From positions 1,776,001 through 1,840,000 of the forward strand of contig NZ_CP030041.1 in the NCBI RefSeq assembly GCF_003260975.1: DNA of 64,000 bases. Direction: 5' to 3'. How positions within the stretch are numbered: the stretch's first letter is position 1; each line of letters begins with the position of its first letter. Below, piece by piece: positions 55,503-64,000 of this stretch. This stretch comes from Echinicola strongylocentroti (GTDB lineage: Bacteria > Bacteroidota > Bacteroidia > Cytophagales > Cyclobacteriaceae). A model generated the notes under the pieces. That model worked only from the letters and a program-made list of their open reading frames with translations. It was not told where the DNA came from and did no database searches. The position numbers and the translations under genes are program-made.

Positions 55503-56083
55503 AAGTCCGTTTCCAGTCCAAATCTCTTCTGCAGCTCCTTAAGGGCTGGGGATTTTTTGGAAAGATAAGCAAGCTTGTCCGTAGAGGTATAAAGTTTCTC
55601 TTCTTCACTCACAGCGTCTTCCTTTACTTCAAAATCTATCTCCACAAAATAATTTTCAAGTTTTTTCCTAAGCATACCGATCAGCTCAGGTTTAAATTGG
55701 GCAAACCGATGCTCCTGCAATTCTCCATTAAGAAAAAACTTGACTTTATTTTCTTCCACCTCAAAAGGCTGTTTTAACAGAGTACCCTCGATGTGCCTTT
55801 TTTGTTGTTTAAATCCTGCTATTGCATTCTCAAGGATTGCTCCAAGTTTTCCTTTGTCAAATGGATTGTTTTTAGCTGGACCTTGATCAGTCGTTGTCTT
55901 AGACTCTTCCTTAACAGGGTTTTCTTGCGCTTCTACTGCTTCGGTCTTCACCTGCTGCTTTGCCTCCGTGAGGTTAGCGGGAATAGGCACTGTTTTTCTG
56001 ACTTCCATTTTGGGGGTGGAAGTGGCTGCAGAAGCTTTCTCTTGTTGTATGCTTGCTTTGGCGGTATTCTGCTTAGCTAGTCT
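55499..56083 (-). CDS. dnaX: dnaX C-terminal (tau-specific) region, -1 frame
   Basis: 195 codons including the stop, reached only by a -1 shift at the A10 run (56092-56083). It encodes a basic/Gln-rich linker (RLAKQNTAKASIQQEKAS), then a C-terminal domain: KGKLGAILENAIAGFKQQKR, FFLNGELQEHRFAQFKPELI and ALKELQKRFGLETDF. In tau this part binds the replicative polymerase and helicase. It has no start of its own that would make sense as a separate gene. The joined tau would be 575 residues. Confidence 0.85.
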   Translation of the reverse strand, partial: RLAKQNTAKASIQQEKASAATSTPKMEVRKTVPIPANLTEAKQQVKTEAVEAQENPVKEESKTTTDQGPAKNNPFDKGKLGAILENAIAGFKQQKRHIEGTLLKQPFEVEENKVKFFLNGELQEHRFAQFKPELIGMLRKKLENYFVEIDFEVKEDAVSEEEKLYTSTDKLAYLSKKSPALKELQKRFGLETDF

Positions 56084-57225
56084 TTTTTTTTTGCCTCTTC
56101 ACGGGCTACAGCAGCCAATGAGATGGCCTGTGGCAATTTAGCCAATTTCATCAATGCTAACTCAACATGTAACCGTTGGTTCTTACTCCCTTTATAGTGG
56201 ATATCACATTGATTACAAATATTCAAGGCCGACAGCAAAAATGACAGATTGGATTTAGCCGATTGTTCGATATACCGTTCCTGGGCACTTTCAGACACCT
56301 GAAGTAATTCCACCGTAGCGGCATCTTTACACACCATCAAATTCCTAAAATGTTCACTCAAACCGACAATAAAATTATGCCCATCAAAGCCTTTCTTCAG
56401 GATTTCATCAAAAATCAATAGAACATTGGAAACACTTTCTTCCAGCAGGGCATCAGTCACTTTGAAATAATAATCATAATCCAATATATGTAGATTGCCT
56501 ATAGTCTCTGAATACGTCAACTTATTTCCGGCAGAATAAGTCACAATCAGATCAAATATCGATAGTGCATCACGGAGTGCACCATCAGCCTTGGCTGCAA
56601 TCAAGCGTAACGCTTCGTCTTCATAGTCGATATTTTCTTCAGATGCAATATATTTCAGATGCTCCGCAATATCCTTGATCTGGATCCTGTTAAAATCAAA
56701 TATTTGACACCTAGAAAGGATCGTAGGAATGATTTTATGCTTTTCAGTAGTGGCCAAAATAAAAATCGCATATTTTGGAGGCTCTTCTAATGTCTTCAAA
56801 AAAGCATTAAAAGCTTGGGTTGAGAGCATGTGCACCTCATCTATGATATAGATCTTGTAAGCCCCTTTTTGTGGAGCATACCTTACCTGGTCCACCAAGT
56901 TTCTGATATCATCTACAGAATTATTGGATGCAGCATCTAGCTCATGTACATTAAAAGAGCTATTGGAATTGAACGCCTTACAGGATTCACATTCATTACA
57001 TGCTTCGAAGTCTTCGGAGAGATTTTCACAGTTGATCGTTTTAGCAAGAATCCTTGCACATGTGGTCTTGCCTACCCCTCTGGGTCCACAAAACAAAAAC
57101 GCCTGTGCCAAATGATTATTCTTAATGGCATTCTTCAGCGTAGTGGTAATATGCTGCTGTCCCACCACGCTTTTGAAATTGGAAGGTCTATATTTCCTTG
57201 CTGAGACTACGAAGTTTTCCATCAC
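56077..57225 (-). CDS. dnaX: DNA polymerase III gamma subunit frame of dnaX
   Basis: 382 residues, the clamp-loader ATPase. Walker A GPRGVGKTT (about 48-56), a zinc-binding Cys cluster (CENLSEDFEACNECESC), Walker B VHMLSTQAFNAFLKTLEEPP (about 127), sensor 1 and the lid, plus domain III up to about residue 360. The frame ends EEAKKKD-stop right after an A10 run, giving a gamma-like truncated form. Met1 or Met2 may be the start. Full-length tau needs a -1 shift into the tail at 56083-55499. Confidence 0.93.
   Translation of the reverse strand: MMENFVVSARKYRPSNFKSVVGQQHITTTLKNAIKNNHLAQAFLFCGPRGVGKTTCARILAKTINCENLSEDFEACNECESCKAFNSNSSFNVHELDAASNNSVDDIRNLVDQVRYAPQKGAYKIYIIDEVHMLSTQAFNAFLKTLEEPPKYAIFILATTEKHKIIPTILSRCQIFDFNRIQIKDIAEHLKYIASEENIDYEDEALRLIAAKADGALRDALSIFDLIVTYSAGNKLTYSETIGNLHILDYDYYFKVTDALLEESVSNVLLIFDEILKKGFDGHNFIVGLSEHFRNLMVCKDAATVELLQVSESAQERYIEQSAKSNLSFLLSALNICNQCDIHYKGSKNQRLHVELALMKLAKLPQAISLAAVAREEAKKKD
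56083..56092 (-). promoter_or_regulatory. dnaX A10 slippery run
   Basis: Minus strand: GC followed by ten A, then GACTAG. It gives A-AAA-AAA slippage in the zero frame (GCA AAA AAA AAA GAC TAG) two codons before a stop, the layout known for dnaX recoding. A weak stem (GCAGAA/TTCTGC) follows about 10 nt downstream. Confidence 0.65.
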
Positions 57226-57312
57226 TGCAAGATATAAAATTCTTAGAATTTAGAACCGCTAAAAATTCAAAATCAACACATAAATAAACCAACCCTCTGA
57301 CTTCCAATTACA

Positions 57313-59187
57313 TCAATTCATCCTATCAAGAACCGAATACCTGGACGTATTACTGATATACTCAGGCACAATCTGCTTAATATGCCTGACAATATCCGTA
57401 ACAGAATCATGAACCAAGAGCCGCTCAAAGAATTCAATCTGATAATTCACCTTACTGAAAGCCAGCGGATCCATCTTCACTACCTGAATCTTTGGGTGAT
57501 GGGTAACCTGGATTCTTTCGGCATGGCACACTAATTCTTCATGTAACTTTTCTCCTTCTCGAAGTCCGGTAAAGACAATTTTTATGTCTTTCTCTATTTT
57601 TTTATCACTTAACTGGATCATTTTTTTGGCCAGTTCTAGGATCTTAACTGGCTCTCCCATATCAAAAATAAAAATCTCACTGCCCTTGGACATCGCTCCT
57701 GCCTCAAGAATCAGTTGACATGCCTCGCTAATGGTCATAAAATACCTAGAGATATTGGGATCGGTCACCAACACAGGTCCTCCTTGTTCGATTTGCTTCT
57801 TGAACAAAGGAATTACAGAACCATTTGATCCGAGCACATTACCAAACCTGGTGATGGCAAATCTTGTCACCTGCCCTTTATCCACGTCCAGGTAATCACT
57901 GAGTGCTTGGATATAAATCTCCGCAATCCGCTTGGATGCTCCCATTACATTCGTAGGATTAACGGCCTTATCTGTACTGACAAACACGAATTGCTTGACA
58001 TTATAAAGCACCGAAAGATCAGCCAAATTTTTCGTAGCTAAAATATTGCTGGTAACGGCCTCTTCAGGATAATTCTCCATCATTGGCACATGCTTATAGG
58101 CAGCTGCATGATAAACTATATCTGGCTTGAATTCCTTAAAGACCCTTTCCATTTTCTTCTTGTCCCTAATATCAACCAATATCGGAGTGACTGGGCTCTT
58201 CCAGTTGATCACTTTAAACTCCTGTTCTATATCGTAAAGCGAAGATTCTGCCTTATCCACCATGATCAATAAAGCCGGTTTGTGAGCGATGATCTGCCTG
58301 CAAAGTTCACTTCCTATCGATCCTGCAGCTCCAGTCACCATCACTACGCTATGGTGGATTTGATGGTAAACTGCAGGGTTATCCAATGATATCTCAGTCC
58401 TAGACAACAAGTCCTCTATTTTTATTTTACGGATTTTCCCCACATTAAATCCTCCCTTGACCCATTCATCTATAGAGGGAACTATACTGACCTTGATCCC
58501 CAACTGGAGACATTTTTCTATGATTTCTTTCTTCCTTTTAGGGGAAATGCACATAACCGAAATCAACAGGTCGGATATTCCCAAATCCTCTTTCAACTGA
58601 CGGAGGTTTTGTAATCCTTTATAAACAGGTACTCCACCTATCGTGTCTCCCACTTTTTCGATATCATCATCTAAAAAAGCATGAATCTTCTGATTATTGC
58701 CCACTTGACTATCCAAAACGGTCTTGGACAACCGCCCCGCTTCTCCTGCTCCAAATATGACAATATGTTTTTTAGGCCGTCGACTGTCCACAAACATACC
58801 ATAGAATTCCTTTATCAACAAGCGATAAAGAATCATGGTAAAAAACGCCAACAAGGCTGCAATAATCAACACCGATAGAGGCACAGAAGATATATCTTCG
58901 GAAACTGGTCCTACTAATTTCCCTAACATGAAAGTAACCAGTAAGGCTACAGAAACGATTACCGCCACTAAAGCGATGTTGTTGATTCGTGATTTACTTC
59001 CAACCCATCCATAACTCTCTATGAAAACCATCGCACTTCCCCCTAATACCGCAAATGTCAAACCACTTGCCATTACAGGGTAGGCACTAATCAATTCCCA
59101 CTCGAAATTTAATCTTAAAAAATAGGCTATTATGATGGAATGGAATAGAATCACCGAATCAAGTGTACGAGTGATCCAATTTATCAT
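57313..59187 (-). CDS. Membrane-bound nucleotide-sugar 4,6-dehydratase (PglF/CapD/FlaA1 type)
   Basis: 624 residues. Four N-terminal membrane helices (about 8-110), a CoA-binding-like Rossmann domain with IVIFGAGEAGRLSKTVL (about 142-158) and the catalytic extended-SDR domain with VMVTGAAGSIGSELCRQI (about 281-298), AAAYKHVPMMENYPEEAV and FVFVSTDKAVNPTNVMG. The family dehydrates UDP-GlcNAc or similar to a 4-keto-6-deoxy sugar. With the PglE- and PglC-like genes upstream it predicts a modified amino-sugar at the start of a glycan. A TATATTTG (minus strand 59293-59286) may be its -7 element. Confidence 0.92.
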   Translation of the reverse strand: MINWITRTLDSVILFHSIIIAYFLRLNFEWELISAYPVMASGLTFAVLGGSAMVFIESYGWVGSKSRINNIALVAVIVSVALLVTFMLGKLVGPVSEDISSVPLSVLIIAALLAFFTMILYRLLIKEFYGMFVDSRRPKKHIVIFGAGEAGRLSKTVLDSQVGNNQKIHAFLDDDIEKVGDTIGGVPVYKGLQNLRQLKEDLGISDLLISVMCISPKRKKEIIEKCLQLGIKVSIVPSIDEWVKGGFNVGKIRKIKIEDLLSRTEISLDNPAVYHQIHHSVVMVTGAAGSIGSELCRQIIAHKPALLIMVDKAESSLYDIEQEFKVINWKSPVTPILVDIRDKKKMERVFKEFKPDIVYHAAAYKHVPMMENYPEEAVTSNILATKNLADLSVLYNVKQFVFVSTDKAVNPTNVMGASKRIAEIYIQALSDYLDVDKGQVTRFAITRFGNVLGSNGSVIPLFKKQIEQGGPVLVTDPNISRYFMTISEACQLILEAGAMSKGSEIFIFDMGEPVKILELAKKMIQLSDKKIEKDIKIVFTGLREGEKLHEELVCHAERIQVTHHPKIQVVKMDPLAFSKVNYQIEFFERLLVHDSVTDIVRHIKQIVPEYISNTSRYSVLDRMN

Positions 59188-59433
59188 TTTACTATGTTTA
59201 CCTAAAAATGTTATAAATATTGGTCAAAATCAACAGTCTTCAATTAAAAAACAATTATCACTTTAATCCATAATTAAAACACAACCAAATATAAAAACAT
59301 TAAAATACATATAAAAATATTTTAAATACACTTATTGGTGATTTAAACCAAAAAAAACCAGACTAATGAGTATAAATAAGAAAAAAGGTGGGGTAAGTAA
59401 GCGACCGATAAAAAGAAGTGAATTTTAATTCCA

Positions 59434-60036
59434 TTATGACCGTGTACCTTTAAATGGTTTTACCTCGTCATTATCTCCGTAAATACCTTTACCATCAAAA
59501 GGTTTCAAGACAGACTTAATGAAAATCTTTATATCTAACCAAAAACTCAATTGATAAACATAATGCAAATCGTAAGCAAACTTCTCTTCCCAAGAAAGTG
59601 CATTTCGCCCATTTATTTGCGCCAATCCGGTAATCCCGGGTTTTACCAAGTGCCTTTTTGCCTCTTCTTTATTATATAAAGGCAAGTATTCCACCAACAA
59701 AGGCCTTGGTCCCACCAAGCTCATATCACCTAAAGCCATATTCAGGAACTGAGGCAGTTCATCTAACGAAGTTTTCCTTAATACCCGCCCTAAAGAAGTC
59801 ATGCGACCCTTATCAGTAATATTAAGATCCTTTTTTTGTGAATGCCTCATCGTTCGTAGTTTGAATAAACGGAATATTCGTCCGTTTTTCCCTACTCTAT
59901 ATTGTACAAAAAAAGGATTTCCCATAAAATCAATGGCCAATACGAGCGCCAAGAAAACAATAAATGGACTCAACATTACCAGCCCCGTAAAGCCGGCAAT
60001 ACGATCAAAACTTGGCTTAACAAGATCTCGATACAT
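59434..60036 (-). CDS. Polyprenyl-phosphate sugar-1-phosphotransferase (PglC/WbaP C-terminal type)
   Basis: 200 residues. One re-entrant N-terminal hydrophobic segment (about 15-38) with a Pro break, then RVGKNGRIFRLFKLRTM, LRKTSLDELPQFLN with the catalytic Asp-Glu pair, LVGPRPLLVEY and PGITGLAQINGR. This minimal PglC-like enzyme transfers a phosphosugar from UDP-sugar to undecaprenyl phosphate, starting repeat-unit assembly. It overlaps the aminotransferase gene by 20 nt, showing cotranscription. The next 247 nt to the dehydratase gene are AT-rich. Confidence 0.93.
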   Translation of the reverse strand: MYRDLVKPSFDRIAGFTGLVMLSPFIVFLALVLAIDFMGNPFFVQYRVGKNGRIFRLFKLRTMRHSQKKDLNITDKGRMTSLGRVLRKTSLDELPQFLNMALGDMSLVGPRPLLVEYLPLYNKEEAKRHLVKPGITGLAQINGRNALSWEEKFAYDLHYVYQLSFWLDIKIFIKSVLKPFDGKGIYGDNDEVKPFKGTRS

Positions 60037-61159
60037 CTATTTTGTTCTTTTTGCAAAATTTGGTAACAGCGAAGGTAACTTCTGCTAGTTGGTCTATAGT
60101 AAGGCCACTACCGGAAGGCAAACAAATTCCGTTAAAGAAAAGATGTTCTTCAACCCTTTCTCCATAATAGGGGAGTTCTTTATACAATGGCTGAAGATGC
60201 ATTGGTTTCCAAATAGGCCTAGTTTCCACCTCATTGGCTAGAAGAAATCTCCCTAATTCACGCACGTGTTCCTCCTTAGGAAACACCACCGCTGTCAACC
60301 AACGATTGCTATCCATGAGTTGTTCTCCCTCTTGAAACCCCAGTCCATAACTGGCCAACTGAGCATAATAGTGGGCATAATTCTCCCTTCTCTTGGCCAA
60401 CTTTTTATGCAATTGTTCAAACTGGCTACACCCAAGGATGGCATTTAAATTACTGAAAGCGTAATTATACCCCACTTGGCTATGCTCATAATGAATCGCA
60501 GGATCTTTGGCTTGAAGCGCCAAGAAATCAGCATGATTTATCTCCTCGGGCCTTTTTGCCCATAAAGCCCCTCCTCCGCCAGAAGTGATAATTTTATTGG
60601 CGTTAAAAGAAAAAATACCATAATCTCCCATTGTACCACAGAATCGACCATTAATATTAGCTCCTAAAGCTTCTGCGGCATCCTCGACAACTGGAACATT
60701 ATAGTGATTAGCTATCTCATTGATAGCATCCATTTTAGCAGGCATACCAAAAACATGTACTGGAATAATTGCCTTCACCCTTTTCCCTAATCTCTTTCGG
60801 TGTTCCAATGCCGCCTCAAGTGATCGAGGACACATGTTCCAAGTGTCGGTTTCACTTCCCACAAAAACTGGTTTAGCCCCCAGATACCTCACTGGATTAA
60901 CTGAAGCAGCAAACGTCAATGACTGACATATCACTTCATCACCCTCATTAACACCCGCTAACATTAAAGCCAAGTGAATACTGGCAGTTCCAGAAGAATA
61001 CAGGCCAAGATTGGTTATTTCTAAATATTGCTTTAAGCTATCTTTAAATTTATCAACATATGTACCCACATACCCTACCTGTTTTCTATCCAATGCATCC
61101 AATACTTGTCCAGAAATATCCTCCTTAAAATCAGGCTCTGATAGTTTAATTATTCCCAT
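60017..61159 (-). CDS. DegT/DnrJ/EryC1 sugar aminotransferase (PglE-like)
   Basis: 380 residues, PLP fold type I. The N-terminal GYVGTYVDKF, the VEDAAEALGA motif (about 158-167), and the PLP Lys189 in GIFSFNANKIITSGGGG are diagnostic. The C-terminal ETRPIWKPMHLQPLY is also typical. It aminates a 4-keto-6-deoxy nucleotide sugar, matching the product of the dehydratase gene in the same cluster. It overlaps the PglC-like gene and starts 29 nt after the WecA-like gene. Confidence 0.93.
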   Translation of the reverse strand: MGIIKLSEPDFKEDISGQVLDALDRKQVGYVGTYVDKFKDSLKQYLEITNLGLYSSGTASIHLALMLAGVNEGDEVICQSLTFAASVNPVRYLGAKPVFVGSETDTWNMCPRSLEAALEHRKRLGKRVKAIIPVHVFGMPAKMDAINEIANHYNVPVVEDAAEALGANINGRFCGTMGDYGIFSFNANKIITSGGGGALWAKRPEEINHADFLALQAKDPAIHYEHSQVGYNYAFSNLNAILGCSQFEQLHKKLAKRRENYAHYYAQLASYGLGFQEGEQLMDSNRWLTAVVFPKEEHVRELGRFLLANEVETRPIWKPMHLQPLYKELPYYGERVEEHLFFNGICLPSGSGLTIDQLAEVTFAVTKFCKKNKIDVSRSC

Positions 61160-61188
61160 AGGTAATTCAGCAGTTGTTCAAATACCTA

Positions 61189-62346
61189 CTAATTAAGATT
61201 AACGTCCTCTTGTCTTAGTACTTCATCGTCAATCTGAACCTTTTTCCTGACCACTTGATACGGACGTTGAGCTAGGACCCTAGGTGAATCCTTAACGATT
61301 TCCTTCACACGTTTCAATGTCAATTTATCAAGTATCACACCCGCCAATACCACTAAAACAAATAGTGCAGGAATCATTACAATATCCGGCAATTCATGAA
61401 AGACAATGACTATAAGAATAAATCCAAGCTTAACCCCTCCAAGAATAAGCGCTACCTGATCATGTGTAAATCCCATTCTCAATAAGAAATGATGCACATG
61501 ACTCTTATCAGCAGTCATTGGCGATATGCCTTTTCGGGCTCTTTTCACAAAAACACGTAATGTATCGTAAAATGGAACAATCAAAAGTGCAGCAGCTGTA
61601 GCTAATGGGGCATTAAACTGAAATCCATCTGAACCAACATCCCCATTATTACTTTCTATAAATTTAACGCACAATACGGAAAGAGCAAATCCTAAGGTAA
61701 GCGACCCCGTATCTCCCATAAAAATTTTTGCAGGATGCCAATTATAGATCAGAAATGACATTACAGCTCCCACAAAAGTTAATGCTATAAAACCATAAGT
61801 AGTTTCCCCTGAATACAAAAACCATCCCCCAAGAACCAGAAAAGTAATTATACTAAGCGTTCCGGCCAACCCATCTAATCCATCTATTAAGTTAAAGGCA
61901 TTAGTCAAGCCTATAATCCCAAATATTGTAAAGGCATAACTAAACCATATTGGCAATTCGCCGATACCTAAAAGTTCATAAAAACTACTAATCCTAACAT
62001 CTCCAAGAACTACTACGGTAATCACTGCTATAAGCTGACCGATAAGCTTTTGATAAGCAGTCAACTCTACCAAATCATCCCTAAGCCCCAAAATAAACAT
62101 AATGGAGAGTCCTAGCATAAAGAACCTAATTTCAACTAACTGTTGGTAATTCAACCAAATTAGTGTCCCACCCAACAACCCAATAAATATGGCGATCCCT
62201 CCCATTGAAGGAACAGAATACTTATGGATTTTTCTTCCTCCAGGCTTATCTAATAAGTTACCTCTCTTAATAAGAAAGATTAATATGGGGGTTATTATGA
62301 TCCCTATAAAAAAAGCAGTCAGTACAGAAAACAATACTAATAGCAT
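61189..62346 (-). CDS. MraY/WecA-family polyprenyl-phosphate HexNAc-1-phosphate transferase
   Basis: 385 residues with about ten membrane helices. Catalytic motifs: LRDDLVELTAYQKL (Asp-Asp), NAFNLIDGLDGLAG, NWHPAKIFMGDTGSLTLG, and the His motif DKSHVHHFLLRMG. The family transfers GlcNAc-1-P or a related sugar phosphate to undecaprenyl phosphate. The lack of MurNAc-pentapeptide features and its place at the head of a glycan cluster favour WecA/TagO over MraY. A well-formed promoter lies 112 nt upstream. Confidence 0.92.
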   Translation of the reverse strand: MLLVLFSVLTAFFIGIIITPILIFLIKRGNLLDKPGGRKIHKYSVPSMGGIAIFIGLLGGTLIWLNYQQLVEIRFFMLGLSIMFILGLRDDLVELTAYQKLIGQLIAVITVVVLGDVRISSFYELLGIGELPIWFSYAFTIFGIIGLTNAFNLIDGLDGLAGTLSIITFLVLGGWFLYSGETTYGFIALTFVGAVMSFLIYNWHPAKIFMGDTGSLTLGFALSVLCVKFIESNNGDVGSDGFQFNAPLATAAALLIVPFYDTLRVFVKRARKGISPMTADKSHVHHFLLRMGFTHDQVALILGGVKLGFILIVIVFHELPDIVMIPALFVLVVLAGVILDKLTLKRVKEIVKDSPRVLAQRPYQVVRKKVQIDDEVLRQEDVNLN

Positions 62347-62457
62347 AGAAAAGTATTAAAGATAATAAATAAGCAAACTAGGTATCCTCAATGCCGATGT
62401 TCTTTTCATTTCATCAACAATAAGCAAAGAATATTAATCATTCTTTTTCAATTCTTC

Positions 62458-62486
62458 AAATATACTAATTTTTTACTAAAAACAAC
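62458..62486 (-). promoter_or_regulatory. Promoter of surface-glycan cluster
   Basis: Minus strand: TTG (62486-62484), 18 nt, then TATATTTG (62465-62458). It lies 112 nt upstream of the WecA-like ATG, leaving a leader of about 100 nt. Confidence 0.65.
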
Positions 62487-62784
62487 CGTAATAACCATTC
62501 GCTAAAACCTCATACTGACAACATAAACTTAATTTCTATTACAAGAACTATACGGAACCGTGTATGTAACACAATATTATATGAAAGGAGCTCATTAAAA
62601 TCCGGCGATTACCCCTCTAATAAAGGATCATGCAATATTTCTGCGGGACAAACTTTCTTAAAATTGCTCCTCCCAATTGATTATTGGAATAAAACGCTAT
62701 TTGCGTGTATTGAGATTTAGCGTGAATTTATAAGCGCTGGGAAGGTAATGGCTGCTAAAACAATGAGGTCATTTTTGATGCTTA
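62487..62784. other. Spacer between glycan cluster and rRNA operon
   Basis: AT-rich sequence with no convincing ORF or RNA gene, followed by the palindromes at 62785-62829 and the rRNA terminator. Confidence 0.5.
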
Positions 62785-62829
62785 CCATGGGCGTTGCCCA
62801 TGGCTATGGTTGTCATGCCCTTTCAGGGC
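62785..62829. repeat. Two adjacent palindromes, REP-like
   Basis: CCATGGGC-GTT-GCCCATGG (62785-62803) is a perfect 8-bp stem with a 3-nt loop; GCCC-TTTCA-GGGC (62817-62829) is a second hairpin 13 nt later. Neither is followed by a T-run on either strand, so a terminator is unlikely. The arrangement resembles paired REP units. Confidence 0.55.
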
Positions 62830-62970
62830 TTGTTTATGCTACTTATCATTTCCAATTTAAGCAAAACATCAGCGCAAATCATAATCATCTGCGTCATCAG
62901 CGTTCTATTAGAACGAACTACTATCCCCAGCTTTTCCGCTTGATCCATTTTCAGCAGCCGTGTAGTGGCA

Positions 62971-63008
62971 TAAAAAAGAAAAGGCCCTCCGCATGTGCGG
63001 AGGGCCTT
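62971..63008 (-). terminator. Terminator of the rRNA operon
   Basis: On the minus strand AAGGCCCTCCGCA pairs with TGCGGAGGGCCTT around a 2-nt loop, followed by a T-rich tract. It lies just beyond the 3' end of 5S rRNA. Confidence 0.93.
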
Positions 63009-63018
63009 GGTTATAAAA

Positions 63019-63129
63019 GCGGGCGGCGACCTACTCTCCCGGGTGTAACCCCAGTACCATCGGCGCGACAGGGCTTAACTTCTCTGTTCGGGATGGGAAG
63101 AGGTGGATCCCCCGTGCCGTACCACCCTA
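63019..63129 (-). rRNA. rrf: 5S ribosomal RNA
   Basis: About 111 nt. On the minus strand it begins near TTAGGGTGG and ends GTCGCCGCCCGC; GGGTGG and CCGCCC pair as helix I. The internal CCACCTCTTCCCATCCCGAA and CGCCGATGGTACTGGGGT are conserved 5S segments. The exact ends are uncertain by a few nt. Confidence 0.95.
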
Positions 63130-63230
63130 AGATCTTCGTGCTCCCCTAAGGAAACGCACAATATCATCTGATTATTCGCTCTTGTTATTTTTTGGTCTTT
63201 CGACATTACCAAAGATAATACAACCATACA

Positions 63231-64000
<770 letters not shown>

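Overview
The window looks like part of a Bacteroidota chromosome, most likely family Cyclobacteriaceae (an Echinicola- or Algoriphagus-like marine bacterium). Reasons: promoters of the Bacteroidota type (TTG about 18-21 nt before TAnnTTTG) in front of sucD, rpsT, rplM and others; few recognisable Shine-Dalgarno sequences; a Reg_prop/Y_Y_Y sensor kinase; LytS/LytTR signalling; and families typical of the phylum (DUF3078, DUF3108, DUF2795, DUF3299). The genus is inferred from overall gene character, not from a search.

Layout. 0-7 kb: the 5' end of a methylmalonyl-CoA mutase small-subunit gene, dnaA, a meaB operon, then hemJ-SCO-cytochrome c. 7-15 kb: a class IV aminotransferase facing a five-gene minus-strand operon: periplasmic-sensing histidine kinase, receiver-kinase protein, ABC ATPase, His-rich MacB-like permease and a DUF3299 protein. 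15-20 kb: sucD, a 2-oxoglutarate oxygenase, an unknown gene with an OmpA-type lipoprotein, and a PEGA protein. 20-32 kb: pheT-coiled-coil-zapA-rny, radC, rpsT, a phospholipase C-like protein, an aminotransferase, ettA and a DUF349 protein. 32-42 kb: a LiaF-LytS-LytTR operon, ispD, queA, an ABC permease, an outer-membrane barrel, an EEP-family protein and recA. 42-50 kb: a PhoB/PhoR-like pair, an RluA-type synthase, rplM-rpsI-rpsB, tsf and an Xaa-Pro peptidase. 50-57 kb: glycosyltransferase, M16 peptidase, O-methyltransferase, MltD-like protein, DUF3078 protein and dnaX. 57-62.4 kb: a surface-glycan cluster (PglF-, PglC-, PglE- and WecA-like). 63-64 kb: 5S and the 3' part of 23S rRNA, minus strand.

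Most of this is core genome. The unusual points are: (1) dnaX is split at an A10 run in the way known for programmed gamma/tau production; (2) a PhoR-like kinase and an O-methyltransferase each lack one G in a G-run, so either they are broken or the assembly undercounts homopolymers; (3) two dispersed intergenic repeat families with three copies each, often near one another, one of them about 174 bp with roughly 20-bp terminal inverted repeats; (4) the five-gene kinase/transporter operon, whose REC-kinase has glycine in place of the H-box acidic residue; (5) an EEP-family protein with GGFN in place of the catalytic GDFN; (6) a 58-residue membrane ORF in an apparently empty spacer. No tRNA, CRISPR array, prophage or complete insertion sequence was seen.
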